The translations under genes were made by a program, and so were the position numbers. A stretch of DNA of 64,000 nt from an uncultured Eubacteriales bacterium (GTDB taxonomy: Bacteria > Bacillota > Clostridia > Oscillospirales > CAG-272): positions 1 through 64,000 of the forward strand of contig CAKROZ010000004.1 of assembly GCA_934373635.1 (NCBI GenBank), in the 5' to 3' direction. The notes under the pieces are model-generated. The model was not told the DNA's origin and made no database searches. It was given only the letters and a program-made list of their open reading frames with translations. How positions within the stretch are numbered: the stretch's first letter is position 1; every line of letters begins with the position of its first letter. Of this stretch, positions 40,965-50,262 are shown one piece after another.

Positions 40965-42827
40965 TTAAGAAAATTTGTCCGAGATCAGAATATCGGCGAC
41001 CGACGCGTCGGCGCTGCGGTCGTCTCCGTAGTAGATGAGCCGCTCGTCTCTGTCCTTTTTCGCAAGGCGAAGGGTCGCGGAGCCGATGCCGAAGAGGACG
41101 AAGAAGAGGTAGAACATCAGGGGACTTGCGAGAACGCTCTCGGTCATGCCGTAGATCAAAAGGGAGAAGAGCGCCACCGTCACCGCGAAGGCGTGCGTGC
41201 CGACCGAGGACGAGGTGAGGTATCGCGCGTAGGAGGAGAGATGTCGCGCTCTCACGACGAGAAGCAGGAGGAAGAAGAAAAGGCAGAAGACCCCCGCCTC
41301 ACAGCCGAGGCCGAGGAAGAGATTCCCCGCGTCGGATGTCGTAACACCGTCGTGCAGATATTCCGAAAGGGCAGAGCGGAAGGTATCGGTTCCGACGCCG
41401 ACTCCGCGGAAGAGATGCTCGCGGAAGAGGAGAAGAGAGGCTTTCAGCTTCGCCGTATAGGCTTCCGCCCCCTCGGGAAGGAGAAAGGAGAAGATCGCGT
41501 TCCGTGCCGCGGAGGGCAGGAGGAAGACCGCATAGGGCAATATGACGAGAAGGGCGAGCCACAGTCCGGGGCGCCTCCTCGCCGCCTTCAGAATGGCATA
41601 GGCAAGAAGGGAGAAGAGAAGCGCCGCCCACGCCGCAAATACCCCCGTGAGAACGAGCGCCGTGGCTTGCAGCAGGGTCAGAAACAGGCAGGAAAACCGC
41701 AGGGACGCTTTTCTCTGGCGGTCAAGCGCGCGGGAAAAAGTCAGGATGATGACCGCGAGCAGATAGACGGCGAAGATGTCCGGCGTCGAGAAGGTGCCCG
41801 TCGCATGTCCGTCGACAAGCCCCGAGATCTCTCGACCGAACCAGAGATACGCCTCTTTTCCCGCGATAAACTGGTAGACGGCGAAAAGAGAAATGGGCAC
41901 CGACGCGTAGATCAGCGCGTGGAAGATCCCGTCCACCAGCCGTCGGTTCGAGATGAGGTTGCCCGCAAAGGTGAAGCCGAAGAGCAAAAGGGCAAGATAC
42001 CCCGCCGTCTTCAGAGAAGTGAGCCCCGCGAACGCCCCGCCGACAAGCAGGGTAAGGGCGAACAGGAGAAGAACGGCATCGTATTGCTCGAGGTAAAACA
42101 CGCGGTTGCCACGCGCAACCTTGCGCAGAAAGGAGAGCAGTCCCGTGAGGACGAGTGCCGCGAGCGCAAGGGAAGGATGCGGGAAGATCGGAAAATAGGG
42201 GAGAAGAATCAGGGTGACGAAAAAGGGAAATTCGGGCGCCGACAGTGCAAGAAAGAAGAAAAGAATCGCGGGTGGTAAAAAGAGCGCGAGCGGCATGGAG
42301 ACAAAGAAGCCGAAAAGCGCGACCCCCGCACCGAAGAGCGCGGATACCGTCGAAGGGAGGGAATCGACCGCCTCGGCGGGGTGCATCCGTCGAAGGCAAA
42401 AGAATTCGAAAAAGAGCGTGTCGGTCAGGGAAATCTCCTGCAAGACGAGACAGAGCGGGCGCCCCGAGAGAAGGAGCGGCACGGAGACAAGCGCCGTGAC
42501 AGCACCGACGATCAGGGGAAGAAAGACATCCGCTCCCTCTACGGAGTAGTATTTCGAGAAGTGAAGAAGGAGGGTCAAAAGACCGAAGGAAAGGAGATAA
42601 AAACCGACGGAACGGCAGGAAATGTAAACAATTGATTTCCAAAACCCACTGATTGCGTGATAAAAACGGGTATTTTGCAGAGAGTACCGACGCCTGCCGA
42701 ACGACAGACCGCTGATCTTCTTTGCGTAAAAATTGCGTCCGAGAAGACGGGCAACCCGCGCGTCGGAGAGCGAGCTCTCTCCCTTCTCATAGCCGGACAG
42801 AAGTTTTTTTAGAGGGGCAAGCTTCAT
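40965..42827 (-). CDS. O-antigen ligase/Wzy-like polytopic membrane protein
   Basis: The 620-residue protein has a soluble N-terminus of about 65 residues (LSGYEKGESSLSDARVARL), then about twelve or more transmembrane helices and the O-antigen ligase loop (DGHATGTFSTPDIFAVYLL, FRGVGVGTDTFRSALSEYL, DAGNLFLGLGCEAG). It probably polymerises or ligates a cell-surface glycan. It follows trmD by 30 nt with AAAGGAGG, so it is co-transcribed with rimM-trmD, an unusual partnership; the GT4 gene is nearby but starts separately. The last 30 residues are an acidic tail. Confidence 0.78.
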   Translation of the reverse strand: MKLAPLKKLLSGYEKGESSLSDARVARLLGRNFYAKKISGLSFGRRRYSLQNTRFYHAISGFWKSIVYISCRSVGFYLLSFGLLTLLLHFSKYYSVEGADVFLPLIVGAVTALVSVPLLLSGRPLCLVLQEISLTDTLFFEFFCLRRMHPAEAVDSLPSTVSALFGAGVALFGFFVSMPLALFLPPAILFFFLALSAPEFPFFVTLILLPYFPIFPHPSLALAALVLTGLLSFLRKVARGNRVFYLEQYDAVLLLFALTLLVGGAFAGLTSLKTAGYLALLLFGFTFAGNLISNRRLVDGIFHALIYASVPISLFAVYQFIAGKEAYLWFGREISGLVDGHATGTFSTPDIFAVYLLAVIILTFSRALDRQRKASLRFSCLFLTLLQATALVLTGVFAAWAALLFSLLAYAILKAARRRPGLWLALLVILPYAVFLLPSAARNAIFSFLLPEGAEAYTAKLKASLLLFREHLFRGVGVGTDTFRSALSEYLHDGVTTSDAGNLFLGLGCEAGVFCLFFFLLLLVVRARHLSSYARYLTSSSVGTHAFAVTVALFSLLIYGMTESVLASPLMFYLFFVLFGIGSATLRLAKKDRDERLIYYGDDRSADASVADILISDKFS

Positions 42828-42857
42828 GGAGCGCCTCCTTTCTTCGTGTGATGCGTG

Positions 42858-43637
42858 TTAAGGTGTCTCCCCCTCGTCGGGGGCTTTTTTCGGTTCGACG
42901 GAGCGCTTCTTCCGCTTTTGCTTCGGGCGGAGCGCTTCCTCATACTCGGGATGAAGTGCGAGAAGCTCGGGGCGGCGCTCCCGCGTCACCCTGACCGCCT
43001 CCTCGAGACGGTAGCGGTCGATCTTCGCATGGTCGCCCGAGAGAAGAACTTCGGGCACCTCTTTGCCGCGGAAGACGCGCGGCTTCGTATACTGCGGATA
43101 TTCGAGAATACCCGAGGCGATGGATTCTCCCTCATAACATTCGCTTGAGGAGAGCACGCCGTCGATGAGTCTCGACACCGCGTCGATCACGATGCAGGCG
43201 GGGATCTCGCCCCCCGTCACAACATAGTCGCCAATTGAAAGCTCCTCGTCGACAATCTCGTCGAGGATGCGCTGATCGACCCCCTCGTAGTGTCCCGCGA
43301 GGAAGATCAGATCGTCGTAGGCAGACAATTCCTTCGCGACCCCGTGGTCAAAACGTCTGCCCTTCGGGGACATGTAGATGACCCGCTTTTTGTGCCCTTC
43401 GGGAATTGCTTCGCACACGGCGGAAAAGCAGTCGGCGATCGGCTCACACGCCATGATCATGCCGACCCCGCCGCCGAAGGGGGTGTCGTCCACCTTGCGG
43501 TGTTTATCTTTCGAATAGTCGCGGATGTTGTAGGTGCGCACACCGATGATCCCCGCCGCCTGCGCCCTACCGAGAATACTCGCGTCAAGGACGGCGCGCA
43601 CCGTCTCGGGGAACAGCGTCATGACATGGTAGGTCAT
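42858..43637 (-). CDS. trmD: tRNA (guanine37-N1)-methyltransferase
   Basis: The 259-residue protein starts at 43637 (MTYHVMTLFPETV) and has the trefoil-knot SPOUT motifs DDTPFGGGVGM, YMSPKGRRFDHGVAKEL, LAGHYEGVDQR and IGDYVVTGGE. It methylates G37 next to the anticodon, preventing +1 frameshifts. Its ATG overlaps the rimM stop by 4 nt. The C-terminus carries an extra basic tail (about 25 residues, KQKRKKRSVEPKK) beyond the usual end. Confidence 0.96.
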   Translation of the reverse strand: MTYHVMTLFPETVRAVLDASILGRAQAAGIIGVRTYNIRDYSKDKHRKVDDTPFGGGVGMIMACEPIADCFSAVCEAIPEGHKKRVIYMSPKGRRFDHGVAKELSAYDDLIFLAGHYEGVDQRILDEIVDEELSIGDYVVTGGEIPACIVIDAVSRLIDGVLSSSECYEGESIASGILEYPQYTKPRVFRGKEVPEVLLSGDHAKIDRYRLEEAVRVTRERRPELLALHPEYEEALRPKQKRKKRSVEPKKAPDEGETP

Positions 43638-44152
43638 TCTTCGGAAAAGAACCCCGGGATCGGGCGGATGAAGATACCGCGCTCGAGGTCGACCTCCTTG
43701 ATGAATTCTTTCACATCGGGCAAAAGGACATCCCCGTGCTCGGTCTCTACGGTATACATCTTTCCCTGCGGGACATCGGTGACGGTCTTGACGGTTCCGT
43801 AGCGGCGTCCCGTGTCGATATCGAAAACGGGCAGACCGAACAGGTCGGCGATAAAATACGATCCCTGCGGCAGAGGGATGTCCTCTCGCGCAAGGTAGAG
43901 CGTGACATTCTTCATCGCAAAGGCGTCCTCCCGCGTGTCGCACCCCTCAATACCGAGGAGCACCGCGTCCCCTCCCGCGAGGGAGGCGGAGCGCACGGCG
44001 CGCTCTTCATATCTACCGTCCGGAAGACGGAGAAAAACGCGCCGCCGTTCGGCGAGGACCTTCGGCGAGTCGCAGTGGGCAATGACCTTGAGAATTCCGC
44101 GGACTCCGTGCGCCGATACCACGGTGCCGCCTTCCAGATATTTTTGTTTCAT
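43634..44152 (-). CDS. rimM: 16S rRNA processing protein RimM, predicted leaderless
   Basis: The 172-residue protein begins MKQKYLEGGTVVSAHGVRG, matching the family N-terminus, followed by a PRC-barrel (GRRYGTVKTVTDVPQGKMY). It assists maturation of the 30S head. No Shine-Dalgarno sequence precedes the ATG, and the -10 box ends only 7 nt before it, so the mRNA should begin at or next to the ATG. The gene is first in rimM-trmD-ligase-like. Confidence 0.93.
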   Translation of the reverse strand: MKQKYLEGGTVVSAHGVRGILKVIAHCDSPKVLAERRRVFLRLPDGRYEERAVRSASLAGGDAVLLGIEGCDTREDAFAMKNVTLYLAREDIPLPQGSYFIADLFGLPVFDIDTGRRYGTVKTVTDVPQGKMYTVETEHGDVLLPDVKEFIKEVDLERGIFIRPIPGFFSEE

Positions 44153-44159
44153 GCCATCT

Positions 44160-44188
44160 ATTTTATCATATTCGAACGCGAATGTCAA
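44160..44188 (-). promoter_or_regulatory. promoter placed directly at the rimM start codon
   Basis: Minus-strand TTGACA (44183-44188), 17 nt, TAAAAT (44160-44165). The ATG occupies 44152-44150, about where transcription should begin. The rest of the gap to 44461 holds nothing else I recognise. Confidence 0.75.
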
Positions 44189-44460
44189 GAGGCAGGGGAA
44201 ATGCGTCCGAAAAAGAGAAAAAACCGAAAAATTCAAGCAAAACCGGTAAAAAACAAAGAACGAACCGACAAAATGGAGCTCACCGCGGCGTCCTCGTGCT
44301 TGAGGCACCGAAAAATGCGAAGAAAAATCGCCGCGGCATGCGAAACATCCGCACGTCGCGGCGAGCGTATTTTCCCCTCTCCGATCACTCCGCATCCGAG
44401 CGAAAGCGCAAAGACACGATGGAGAAATTTACTAAAACCATGAAAAAACAAAGATTTTTC

Positions 44461-45600
44461 TCATGATGCGACAATTCTTCGGTACAGGGAGGCATAGGAG
44501 TGCTCCATGCGCGGAACGGAAAAATCGCTCGCATAGCGCGCCGTCGCTCCGCGTGAGAGAGCCTCCATGCGTCCCGCGGAGGAAAGCAGCGTCAGAATGA
44601 CCTCCGAGAGCGCGTAGGAATTGTCCGCGGGGAAGAGAAGTCCGTTGTCTCCCTCGTAGATCACCTCCCTCATCCCCACCGTGTCGGTAGCAACGGTCGG
44701 GACGCCGATGGACATCAGGGAGCACGCCGTGAGTGCGGAATGTTCGCTTCCCCGCGACGGGTCGACATGCAGAGTCAGAAGTCCCGCATAAAGTGCCGCA
44801 TCGGCACTCCGTGGCAGAATCGCCACCTTCTCCCCGATACCGAGGAGGGAGGAAAGGCGGCGGAGCTCTCCTTCTCCCTCGCCGACCCCGACGAGGAGAA
44901 GAAAGGTATTCGGACATTTTGCCGCCACCCTTGCGAACGCGCGCAAGAGCACGTCCTGTCCGTCCGCGCGGTCGGCTCTTCCCTTGGAAAAGGAAGAAAG
45001 TCCTCCTTTGGCTTTTTTCTCTTCCGAAAAAGAACCGATCACGATCGCGTCCCGCGGAATACCGAGCGCTTCCCGCAGTGCCGCGCATGTCGTTTCGTCT
45101 TCCTGTTTCACTTTCGGGACGCCGCTCGGGATGGTGATGACTCGCTCCCGCGGAATTCCCTCTGCGAAAAGATGCCGTCCGCCGACATAGGCGGTCGTGA
45201 CGGTCAGCGCGGTGAAGGCGTTGTACAGCTTCGCACGCAGACGGCGAAGACGCGCTCTCCCGTCGGGGAAGCCGTGTCGCGTCGAGATCAGGTGCGGCAC
45301 GCCCGCCAGTGCGGCGCCGACCCGCGCCGCGAAGCTGCCGTGCGTATGAACGATGTCGGGCTTCGTGCGGAGAAAATACGCCTCGAAGCGTCGGATGTCC
45401 GAAAAACAGAACCCCGTCCGCCCCGAGATCGGCAGTGCCGTAGTGAGTAGAGGCTCTCCCGCGAGACGGGAGAAGATCGGTGCGCCCGTCGGCGCCACGA
45501 CCTCGACCTCGAATTCGCGCGACAGCGCCGCGGCAAGATAGGAGAGCTGGAGCCCCGCACCCCGCAGCCGTCCGTCCCCGATGACATGTACGATCTTCAT
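44461..45600 (-). CDS. GT4 family glycosyltransferase
   Basis: The 379-residue protein starts at 45600 after GAGGGAG (MKIVHVIGDGRLRGAGLQL). The GT-B fold is visible: DIVHTHGSFAARVG, STRHGF, and the donor-binding PSRGSEHSALTACSLMSIGVPTVATD. A segment of about 20 residues (SEEKKAKGGLSSFSKGRADR) is inserted where relatives have a short GRL loop. It probably transfers a sugar onto a lipid-linked glycan or exopolysaccharide, fitting the ligase-like gene at 40965. A repeat block lies upstream. Confidence 0.88.
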   Translation of the reverse strand: MKIVHVIGDGRLRGAGLQLSYLAAALSREFEVEVVAPTGAPIFSRLAGEPLLTTALPISGRTGFCFSDIRRFEAYFLRTKPDIVHTHGSFAARVGAALAGVPHLISTRHGFPDGRARLRRLRAKLYNAFTALTVTTAYVGGRHLFAEGIPRERVITIPSGVPKVKQEDETTCAALREALGIPRDAIVIGSFSEEKKAKGGLSSFSKGRADRADGQDVLLRAFARVAAKCPNTFLLLVGVGEGEGELRRLSSLLGIGEKVAILPRSADAALYAGLLTLHVDPSRGSEHSALTACSLMSIGVPTVATDTVGMREVIYEGDNGLLFPADNSYALSEVILTLLSSAGRMEALSRGATARYASDFSVPRMEHSYASLYRRIVAS

Positions 45601-45784
45601 ATCAGACTCCCTCATGATATAAAATATGTAACATCGGCTGTATCTGCCCGCGAACGCACCTTCACGAGCGTCGCCATGCCGCCGCCTCGGGTTGTTTGCC
45701 GTCCGCTTTGCAAACACCTTTCGCGCAGATTTTGTTACATTCTTTTTTTCATCCTTCCCACACGAAGAAAAGATATTCGTATCC

Positions 45785-45906
45785 GCACATTTTTTTCTGA
45801 GAACCCATCGGGAACATAAAAAGCAGGGACATTTCCCTCGCCATGCACATTTTTCTGAGAAACCCTCGGGAAAATAAAAAAACGGGGACATTCCCCACCC
45901 GTGCAT
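45785..45906 (-). repeat. two tandem 60-62-bp repeats with terminator-like hairpins
   Basis: Bases 45785-45844 and 45845-45906 share GCACATTTTT, CTGAGAA, TCGGGAA and a short palindrome (AGGGACATTTCCCT, GGGGACATTCCCC). On the minus strand each palindrome is followed by a T-rich run, so they could be duplicated terminators of the tadA transcript. The rest of 45601-45967 is the leader of the glycosyltransferase gene. Confidence 0.7.
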
Positions 45907-45967
45907 GCTTGCCACAGAGCGAAAAGGGAGATGCCTCCGTTTCGGAAAATTTTTCGTATCGGTATTT

Positions 45968-46432
45968 TCAGATCGGTTGCTTTCCTCTTTTTTTCTTAAA
46001 ATAGGCTTGGAGCAGTCCGCGCGCCTCCTCCTCGAGCACGCCGCCGACCACAACGGGCGTGTGATTCAAGGGGACGCGTGCAAGGTCGAGGCAGGAGCCG
46101 AAAGCTCCGAAGCGCAGGTCCCGCGTCCCGTAGACCACGCGGGGGATCCTCGCGTTGACGATGGCGCCCGCGCACATGGCGCAGGGCTCCATCGTGACAT
46201 AGAGCGTCACCCCCGGCAGACGCCATCCGCCGAGGACGTGGCACGCCTCCTCGATCGCGAGGATCTCCGCGTGGTGGGTCGCACACTTCGATTCCTCCCT
46301 GCGGTTGGAAGCACGGGAGAGAATCACACCGTCCCGCACGGCGACCGCCCCGACGGGTACCTCGTCGCGCTCGGCGGCTTCCTTTGCGAGGGCAAGCGCC
46401 TCTTTCATAAAATACGTATCGTCAAGTTCCAT
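45968..46432 (-). CDS. tadA: tRNA-specific adenosine deaminase
   Basis: The 154-residue protein starts at 46432 (MELDDTYFMKEALALA) after GAGGTGA; the longer frame would begin with TTG. The zinc motifs HHAEILAIEEA and EPCAMCAGAI are intact. It deaminates A34 of tRNA-Arg(ACG) to inosine. It is last in rnr-CPBP-tadA, 7 nt after the CPBP gene. Confidence 0.95.
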   Translation of the reverse strand: MELDDTYFMKEALALAKEAAERDEVPVGAVAVRDGVILSRASNRREESKCATHHAEILAIEEACHVLGGWRLPGVTLYVTMEPCAMCAGAIVNARIPRVVYGTRDLRFGAFGSCLDLARVPLNHTPVVVGGVLEEEARGLLQAYFKKKRGKQPI

Positions 46433-46439
46433 ATTCACC

Positions 46440-47261
46440 TCATGCACAAAGAGCAATTAAACGGAGAACGGCAAAGAAAACGCAGAGGACTACAAGCGAT
46501 AGAATGAATTTTGTAAAGATAAGTTTCTCTTTTTCCTCGTTTTTTGGAAAGAACATCTCGCGGTACGCCTCTTTTTTCCAAAGAACAAAAAGGAGCGAAA
46601 GAAGAGAAATCCCTCCGAGCGAGAGGAAGAAGATCCATGGTAAATTCCCCGTCTGACCGAAGCGGAGGAGCAGAACCGACAGCGCGTTGTTCCCGAGATG
46701 GAAGAGAATGGAGGGAAGCACGCTTCCCGTCGCGAGATCGATCGCGGCGAAGAGAATCCCCGCCACGAAGGCATAAGGCATTTGGAAAAAGTCGCAATGT
46801 GTCAGAGAAAAACAGAGAGCGGAGAAGAGGATCGCTCCCCGCCTTCCGTAAGGGGAAAGATAGGTCAGGGGAAGATAGCGGAAGAGAAATTCCTCAAACA
46901 GCGCGGGCAGAAGGATGTAGGTGAGCAGGATCTCAAACACATCCCCCGTGAGCACAGTCCCGTTTTGCACTCCGAAGATGCCGAGAAGCAGGGTCGTCAG
47001 GGCAGATATGCCGAAGAGCAAAAGCACCGTCGGGCAAAAGAGGGGAAGAGTGAGCAGAAGCGTGCGCCCCCCGATGCGGGGCGGACAGACGGAAAATGCC
47101 TCTTTTCCTCCGCCTGCAAGCCGAAAAAGGAGCACAGCAGGCAGAAGGTAGGACAGCACATAGAAGAACGTCGATAGAGGAGAGGAGAGGCTTCCCGACA
47201 GGCGAAGCCCGAGCAGAAAGATCAGATATGCGAAGACGAAAAGCTTTTGTACGCGTTTCAT
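46440..47261 (-). CDS. CPBP family intramembrane glutamic endopeptidase
   Basis: The 273-residue protein starts at 47261 (MKRVQKLF) and has about eight transmembrane helices. The CPBP (Abi) motifs are EEFLFR, FSLTHCDF and FHLGNNAL. Relatives are Rce1-like membrane proteases with roles in bacteriocin immunity or maturation of membrane-linked peptides; the substrate is unknown here. It lies 4 nt after rnr, so the run is rnr-CPBP-tadA. Confidence 0.9.
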   Translation of the reverse strand: MKRVQKLFVFAYLIFLLGLRLSGSLSSPLSTFFYVLSYLLPAVLLFRLAGGGKEAFSVCPPRIGGRTLLLTLPLFCPTVLLLFGISALTTLLLGIFGVQNGTVLTGDVFEILLTYILLPALFEEFLFRYLPLTYLSPYGRRGAILFSALCFSLTHCDFFQMPYAFVAGILFAAIDLATGSVLPSILFHLGNNALSVLLLRFGQTGNLPWIFFLSLGGISLLSLLFVLWKKEAYREMFFPKNEEKEKLIFTKFILSLVVLCVFFAVLRLIALCA

Positions 47262-47265
47262 GTCG

Positions 47266-49377
47266 TTACCTCGCGGGACGCTTTTCGCCCGATGCCCCGT
47301 CCGTATCGAAGAAGGGGAGAGACGCGTCCGAAAAACGGAGCTTACAGCGTAGCGTGTCCGCCTCCTCAAGACGGACGCGGATGCGGTCGCCGAGACGATA
47401 GGTGACATCGCGGGAACGCAGGGTTACCGTCGCCTCGTCATAGAAAAACATCCCGGGCAGGGTCGAGAGCGGGATCAAGCCCTCTACCGTATTGTCTAAC
47501 ATCGCGAACACTCCGAAGGAGGTCACCGAGCTGACCGTCGCGGAGAAGACCTCTCCAACCTTGTCCCGCATATAGAGCACTTTATAAAGATCCTCGATCC
47601 GTCGCTCTGCCGACAGGGCGCGGAGCTCGCCGTCGGTTGCCGCGGCGGCGACACGGTTGGCGTAGGAGACATATTTTTTCGGGCTCTCCCCGCCGAGGAG
47701 TGTCCCGCGCAGGATCCTGTGCACGGCAAGGTCGCTCACCCGTCGGATGGGAGAGGTGAAATGACAGTACAGAGGCAGCGCAAGTCCGAAGTGCCCTTCG
47801 GCACGCGCGGCGTATTCCGCCTTCGCCATCGAGCGGAGCATGACATAGGAGACCGCCTCGGAGATCCCGCGCTTCTTTGCTTCGTCGAGAATACGTGAGA
47901 GCGCCTTTGTAGTCACTGTGTCCTTTTGAATATAGGAGGTATTGAAGCCGATATTGTGAAGAAAAGTTGTCAATTTTTCTGCTTTTTCCTCTGACGGTGC
48001 CGCATGGACGCGGTAAACGCAGGGGATGTTCTTCTCGGTCATTTTTCTTGCGACCGCCTCGTTTGCCACGAGCATGAACGCCTCGATCAGGCGTTCGGCA
48101 TCCCCACGTTCCCGCACGCGGATGTCGCTCGGCATCCCGTCTTCCCCGAGGAGGATCACGGGCTCGGGACGGTCGAGGGTGATGGCGCCCCGCACTTCGT
48201 TTTTCTTTTCGAGCAGACGGTAGAGCCGCCGCATTGCGAGTAGCGTGCCGTATACCTCGGCGTATTTTTCATAGAAGGGGGACGTCTTCGCGTGCGCGAA
48301 AAGATCGTTGACCTCGGTATATACTCCGCGCACACGGCTGCGGATGACGCTCTCGCGGATGTCGGTCGAGAGAATATCTCCCGCCGCCGAGAGGGTGATG
48401 AGCGCGGAGAGGGCGTATTTTTCCTCGTTTGCGTTCAGGGAGCAGGCGCCGTTTGAGAGTGCGGGCGGGAGCATGGGCACCACCTTGTCGGTGAAGTAGA
48501 CGCTGGTACCCCGTGCCATCGCGGCGCGGTCGAGCGCGGTCCGCTCCTTCACGTAGTGCGAAACATCGGCGATGTGCACGCCGAGCAGATAGCCGCCCTC
48601 CTTCGTGCGGGTGAGGGATACCGCGTCGTCGAGATCCTTCGCGTCCGCCCCGTCGATCGTGAACACGATTCGCCCCGTCAGGTCGAGCCGTCCGTCCTTG
48701 CGGACGATCTCGCGCGCGGCACTTTCCGCTTCGGCGAGCACTTCGGGGGAGAATTCGACGGGGATGCCGCATTCTCCGAGGATCGCTTCATAATTTGCGT
48801 CTTTGCTTTTCGCGGAGCCGAAGACCCGGATGATCTCACAGGCGGGCGCTTCTCCCACACGACGCAGAAGTCGCGCCTCCACAAGGTCGCCTTCCTCCGC
48901 GACGAGTCCTCCCTCAATCTCGGGAGAGAAGGGAAGTCGCGTATTTGTCGGTGAAAGCCGCGTCACCGTGCGGCGGTAGCGTCCGACGGCTTCTCTTGCC
49001 CGTACCACCACGCCGTACAGCGTGCGCACGCCCTCCTCGATAGAGAGCACCCGCCCTTCGGTGCGGACACTACCGTCCGAGGAAGGAAAAATCCGATAGG
49101 AAATCCGCACGCGGTCGCCGTCGATGGCGCCCCCCGTTTGTCCCGCGGGGATGAAAATGTCTTTGTCGCACACCGCCTCGTCGGGCGTGACGAAGCCGAA
49201 GCCGCTTTTCGTCCCCGAGAAGGTGCCGACGGTATTCTCACGGGCACCTCCCGCGGAATGTCGACCGAAGGACGCGCGGCGCGTCTGCGCTTTCCCCCTC
49301 TTCGGTCGGGAGGGGAAGCCGTGCGGAAAGGAACGTCCCTTTCCCGCTTTTTGTCTGATGTTTCTTTCTTTTTTCAT
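47266..49377 (-). CDS. rnr: ribonuclease R
   Basis: The 703-residue protein has an Arg/Lys/Gly-rich N-terminus (about 45 residues), cold-shock-like OB domains (GFGFVTPDEAVCDKDIFIPAG), the RNB catalytic domain with DLTGRIVFTIDGADAKDLDDAVSL and a C-terminal S1 domain (EVFSATVSSVTSFGVFAMLD). It is a 3'-5' exoribonuclease degrading structured RNA and works with tmRNA. CGGAG precedes the ATG. SmpB, often adjacent, is not here. Confidence 0.96.
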   Translation of the reverse strand: MKKERNIRQKAGKGRSFPHGFPSRPKRGKAQTRRASFGRHSAGGARENTVGTFSGTKSGFGFVTPDEAVCDKDIFIPAGQTGGAIDGDRVRISYRIFPSSDGSVRTEGRVLSIEEGVRTLYGVVVRAREAVGRYRRTVTRLSPTNTRLPFSPEIEGGLVAEEGDLVEARLLRRVGEAPACEIIRVFGSAKSKDANYEAILGECGIPVEFSPEVLAEAESAAREIVRKDGRLDLTGRIVFTIDGADAKDLDDAVSLTRTKEGGYLLGVHIADVSHYVKERTALDRAAMARGTSVYFTDKVVPMLPPALSNGACSLNANEEKYALSALITLSAAGDILSTDIRESVIRSRVRGVYTEVNDLFAHAKTSPFYEKYAEVYGTLLAMRRLYRLLEKKNEVRGAITLDRPEPVILLGEDGMPSDIRVRERGDAERLIEAFMLVANEAVARKMTEKNIPCVYRVHAAPSEEKAEKLTTFLHNIGFNTSYIQKDTVTTKALSRILDEAKKRGISEAVSYVMLRSMAKAEYAARAEGHFGLALPLYCHFTSPIRRVSDLAVHRILRGTLLGGESPKKYVSYANRVAAAATDGELRALSAERRIEDLYKVLYMRDKVGEVFSATVSSVTSFGVFAMLDNTVEGLIPLSTLPGMFFYDEATVTLRSRDVTYRLGDRIRVRLEEADTLRCKLRFSDASLPFFDTDGASGEKRPAR

Positions 49378-49512
49378 CGGTCACTCCGATTGTTTTGATG
49401 TACCGTGCCGCCCATTTCGTCTTTTCAAAAGACCGGTTTCCTGTTTGCACCTTTGACGTATGGCGGCGCTTTTTTCTTTTCCGCAGGTGCGTGCTCTTCC
49501 GTTCCGCCCGGC

Positions 49513-49575
49513 GCCGCTTTCCTTGGATTTCGCGTCGCCTTCCTTGAATCTCGCACCGTTTTCCTTGAATCTCGC
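49513..49575 (-). repeat. three tandem 21-bp units upstream of rnr
   Basis: Units 49513-49533, 49534-49554 and 49555-49575 read on the minus strand as GCGAGATTCAAGGAAAACGG with variations. A minus-strand frame ending at 49381, 4 nt before rnr, encodes ARFKENG/ARFKEGD/AKSKESG, but has no convincing start or ribosome binding site, so I do not call a gene. Confidence 0.65.
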
Positions 49576-49654
49576 GCGGCGTTCGAGTTCCCGTTCGTCA
49601 CTCTGTTGCCTTGCACGGCAACGCATCCGAACAAGACCGAAAAAGCAAGATCTC

Positions 49655-49686
49655 AAAAAAAATCGGCGCTGTCGCACCGATTTTTT
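49655..49686. terminator. bidirectional terminator after secG
   Basis: Stem AAAATCGGCGC/GCACCGATTTT with one mismatch, A-run on one side and six T residues on the other. It separates secG from rnr. Confidence 0.8.
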
Positions 49687-49778
49687 ATAATGCAATTCGC
49701 AGGAAGAAAACGAATGATCACCGATTCCGTTCGCCTAACGGAGAACAAACTCGCGTCATCGAAAAGGCAAGCCCCGTT

Positions 49779-50087
49779 TTATTTGCCGAACACCTCGGAA
49801 TAGGAGGAAAGCTTCTGCCACTGGTCGAACGCCACGACCTGCTCATAGTCGGGCTGAATGATATAAACGATCAGAACAGCGAGGACAAAAACGATACCCG
49901 CGATGAGCGTCCATTTACGGAGTTTCTTGTCGGTGCGGGCGACATTTCCCTGACCGTAGTAGGTTTCGGCACCGCCGGCGATGGTGGGAGACAGACCGTC
50001 TTCCCTCGTTTTCTGGAACATCACGGCGACAACGATAAAGAGCGCCGCGATCAAAAGAATTCCAAGCAGAATGTACTGGAGAACCAT
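49779..50087 (-). CDS. secG: preprotein translocase subunit SecG
   Basis: The 102-residue protein starts at 50087 (MVLQYILLG) and has two transmembrane helices flanking the SecG loop (FQKTREDGLSPTIAGGAETYYGQ, with ARTDKKLRKWT after). It supports SecYE-mediated protein export. The C-terminus is extended by about 20 residues. The promoter is at 50153-50181. Confidence 0.9.
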   Translation of the reverse strand: MVLQYILLGILLIAALFIVVAVMFQKTREDGLSPTIAGGAETYYGQGNVARTDKKLRKWTLIAGIVFVLAVLIVYIIQPDYEQVVAFDQWQKLSSYSEVFGK

Positions 50088-50152
50088 GTTTTTATTTCTT
50101 TGCACCGAGGGTGCGAAAGCCTTTCTACCCTGTATTTTATCCTGATACGGGT

Positions 50153-50181
50153 ATTTTACCATATTTTTTTCGAAAAAGCAA
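50153..50181 (-). promoter_or_regulatory. promoter of secG
   Basis: Minus-strand TTGCTT (50176-50181), 17 nt, TAAAAT (50153-50158). Confidence 0.6.
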
Positions 50182-50262
50182 TACCTAAACGCAAAAAAAC
50201 ACCGAGAAGACGAAAACTTTTTGTAAATACTTGGATTTTGAGAGAAAACGTCCCTTCCTCGG

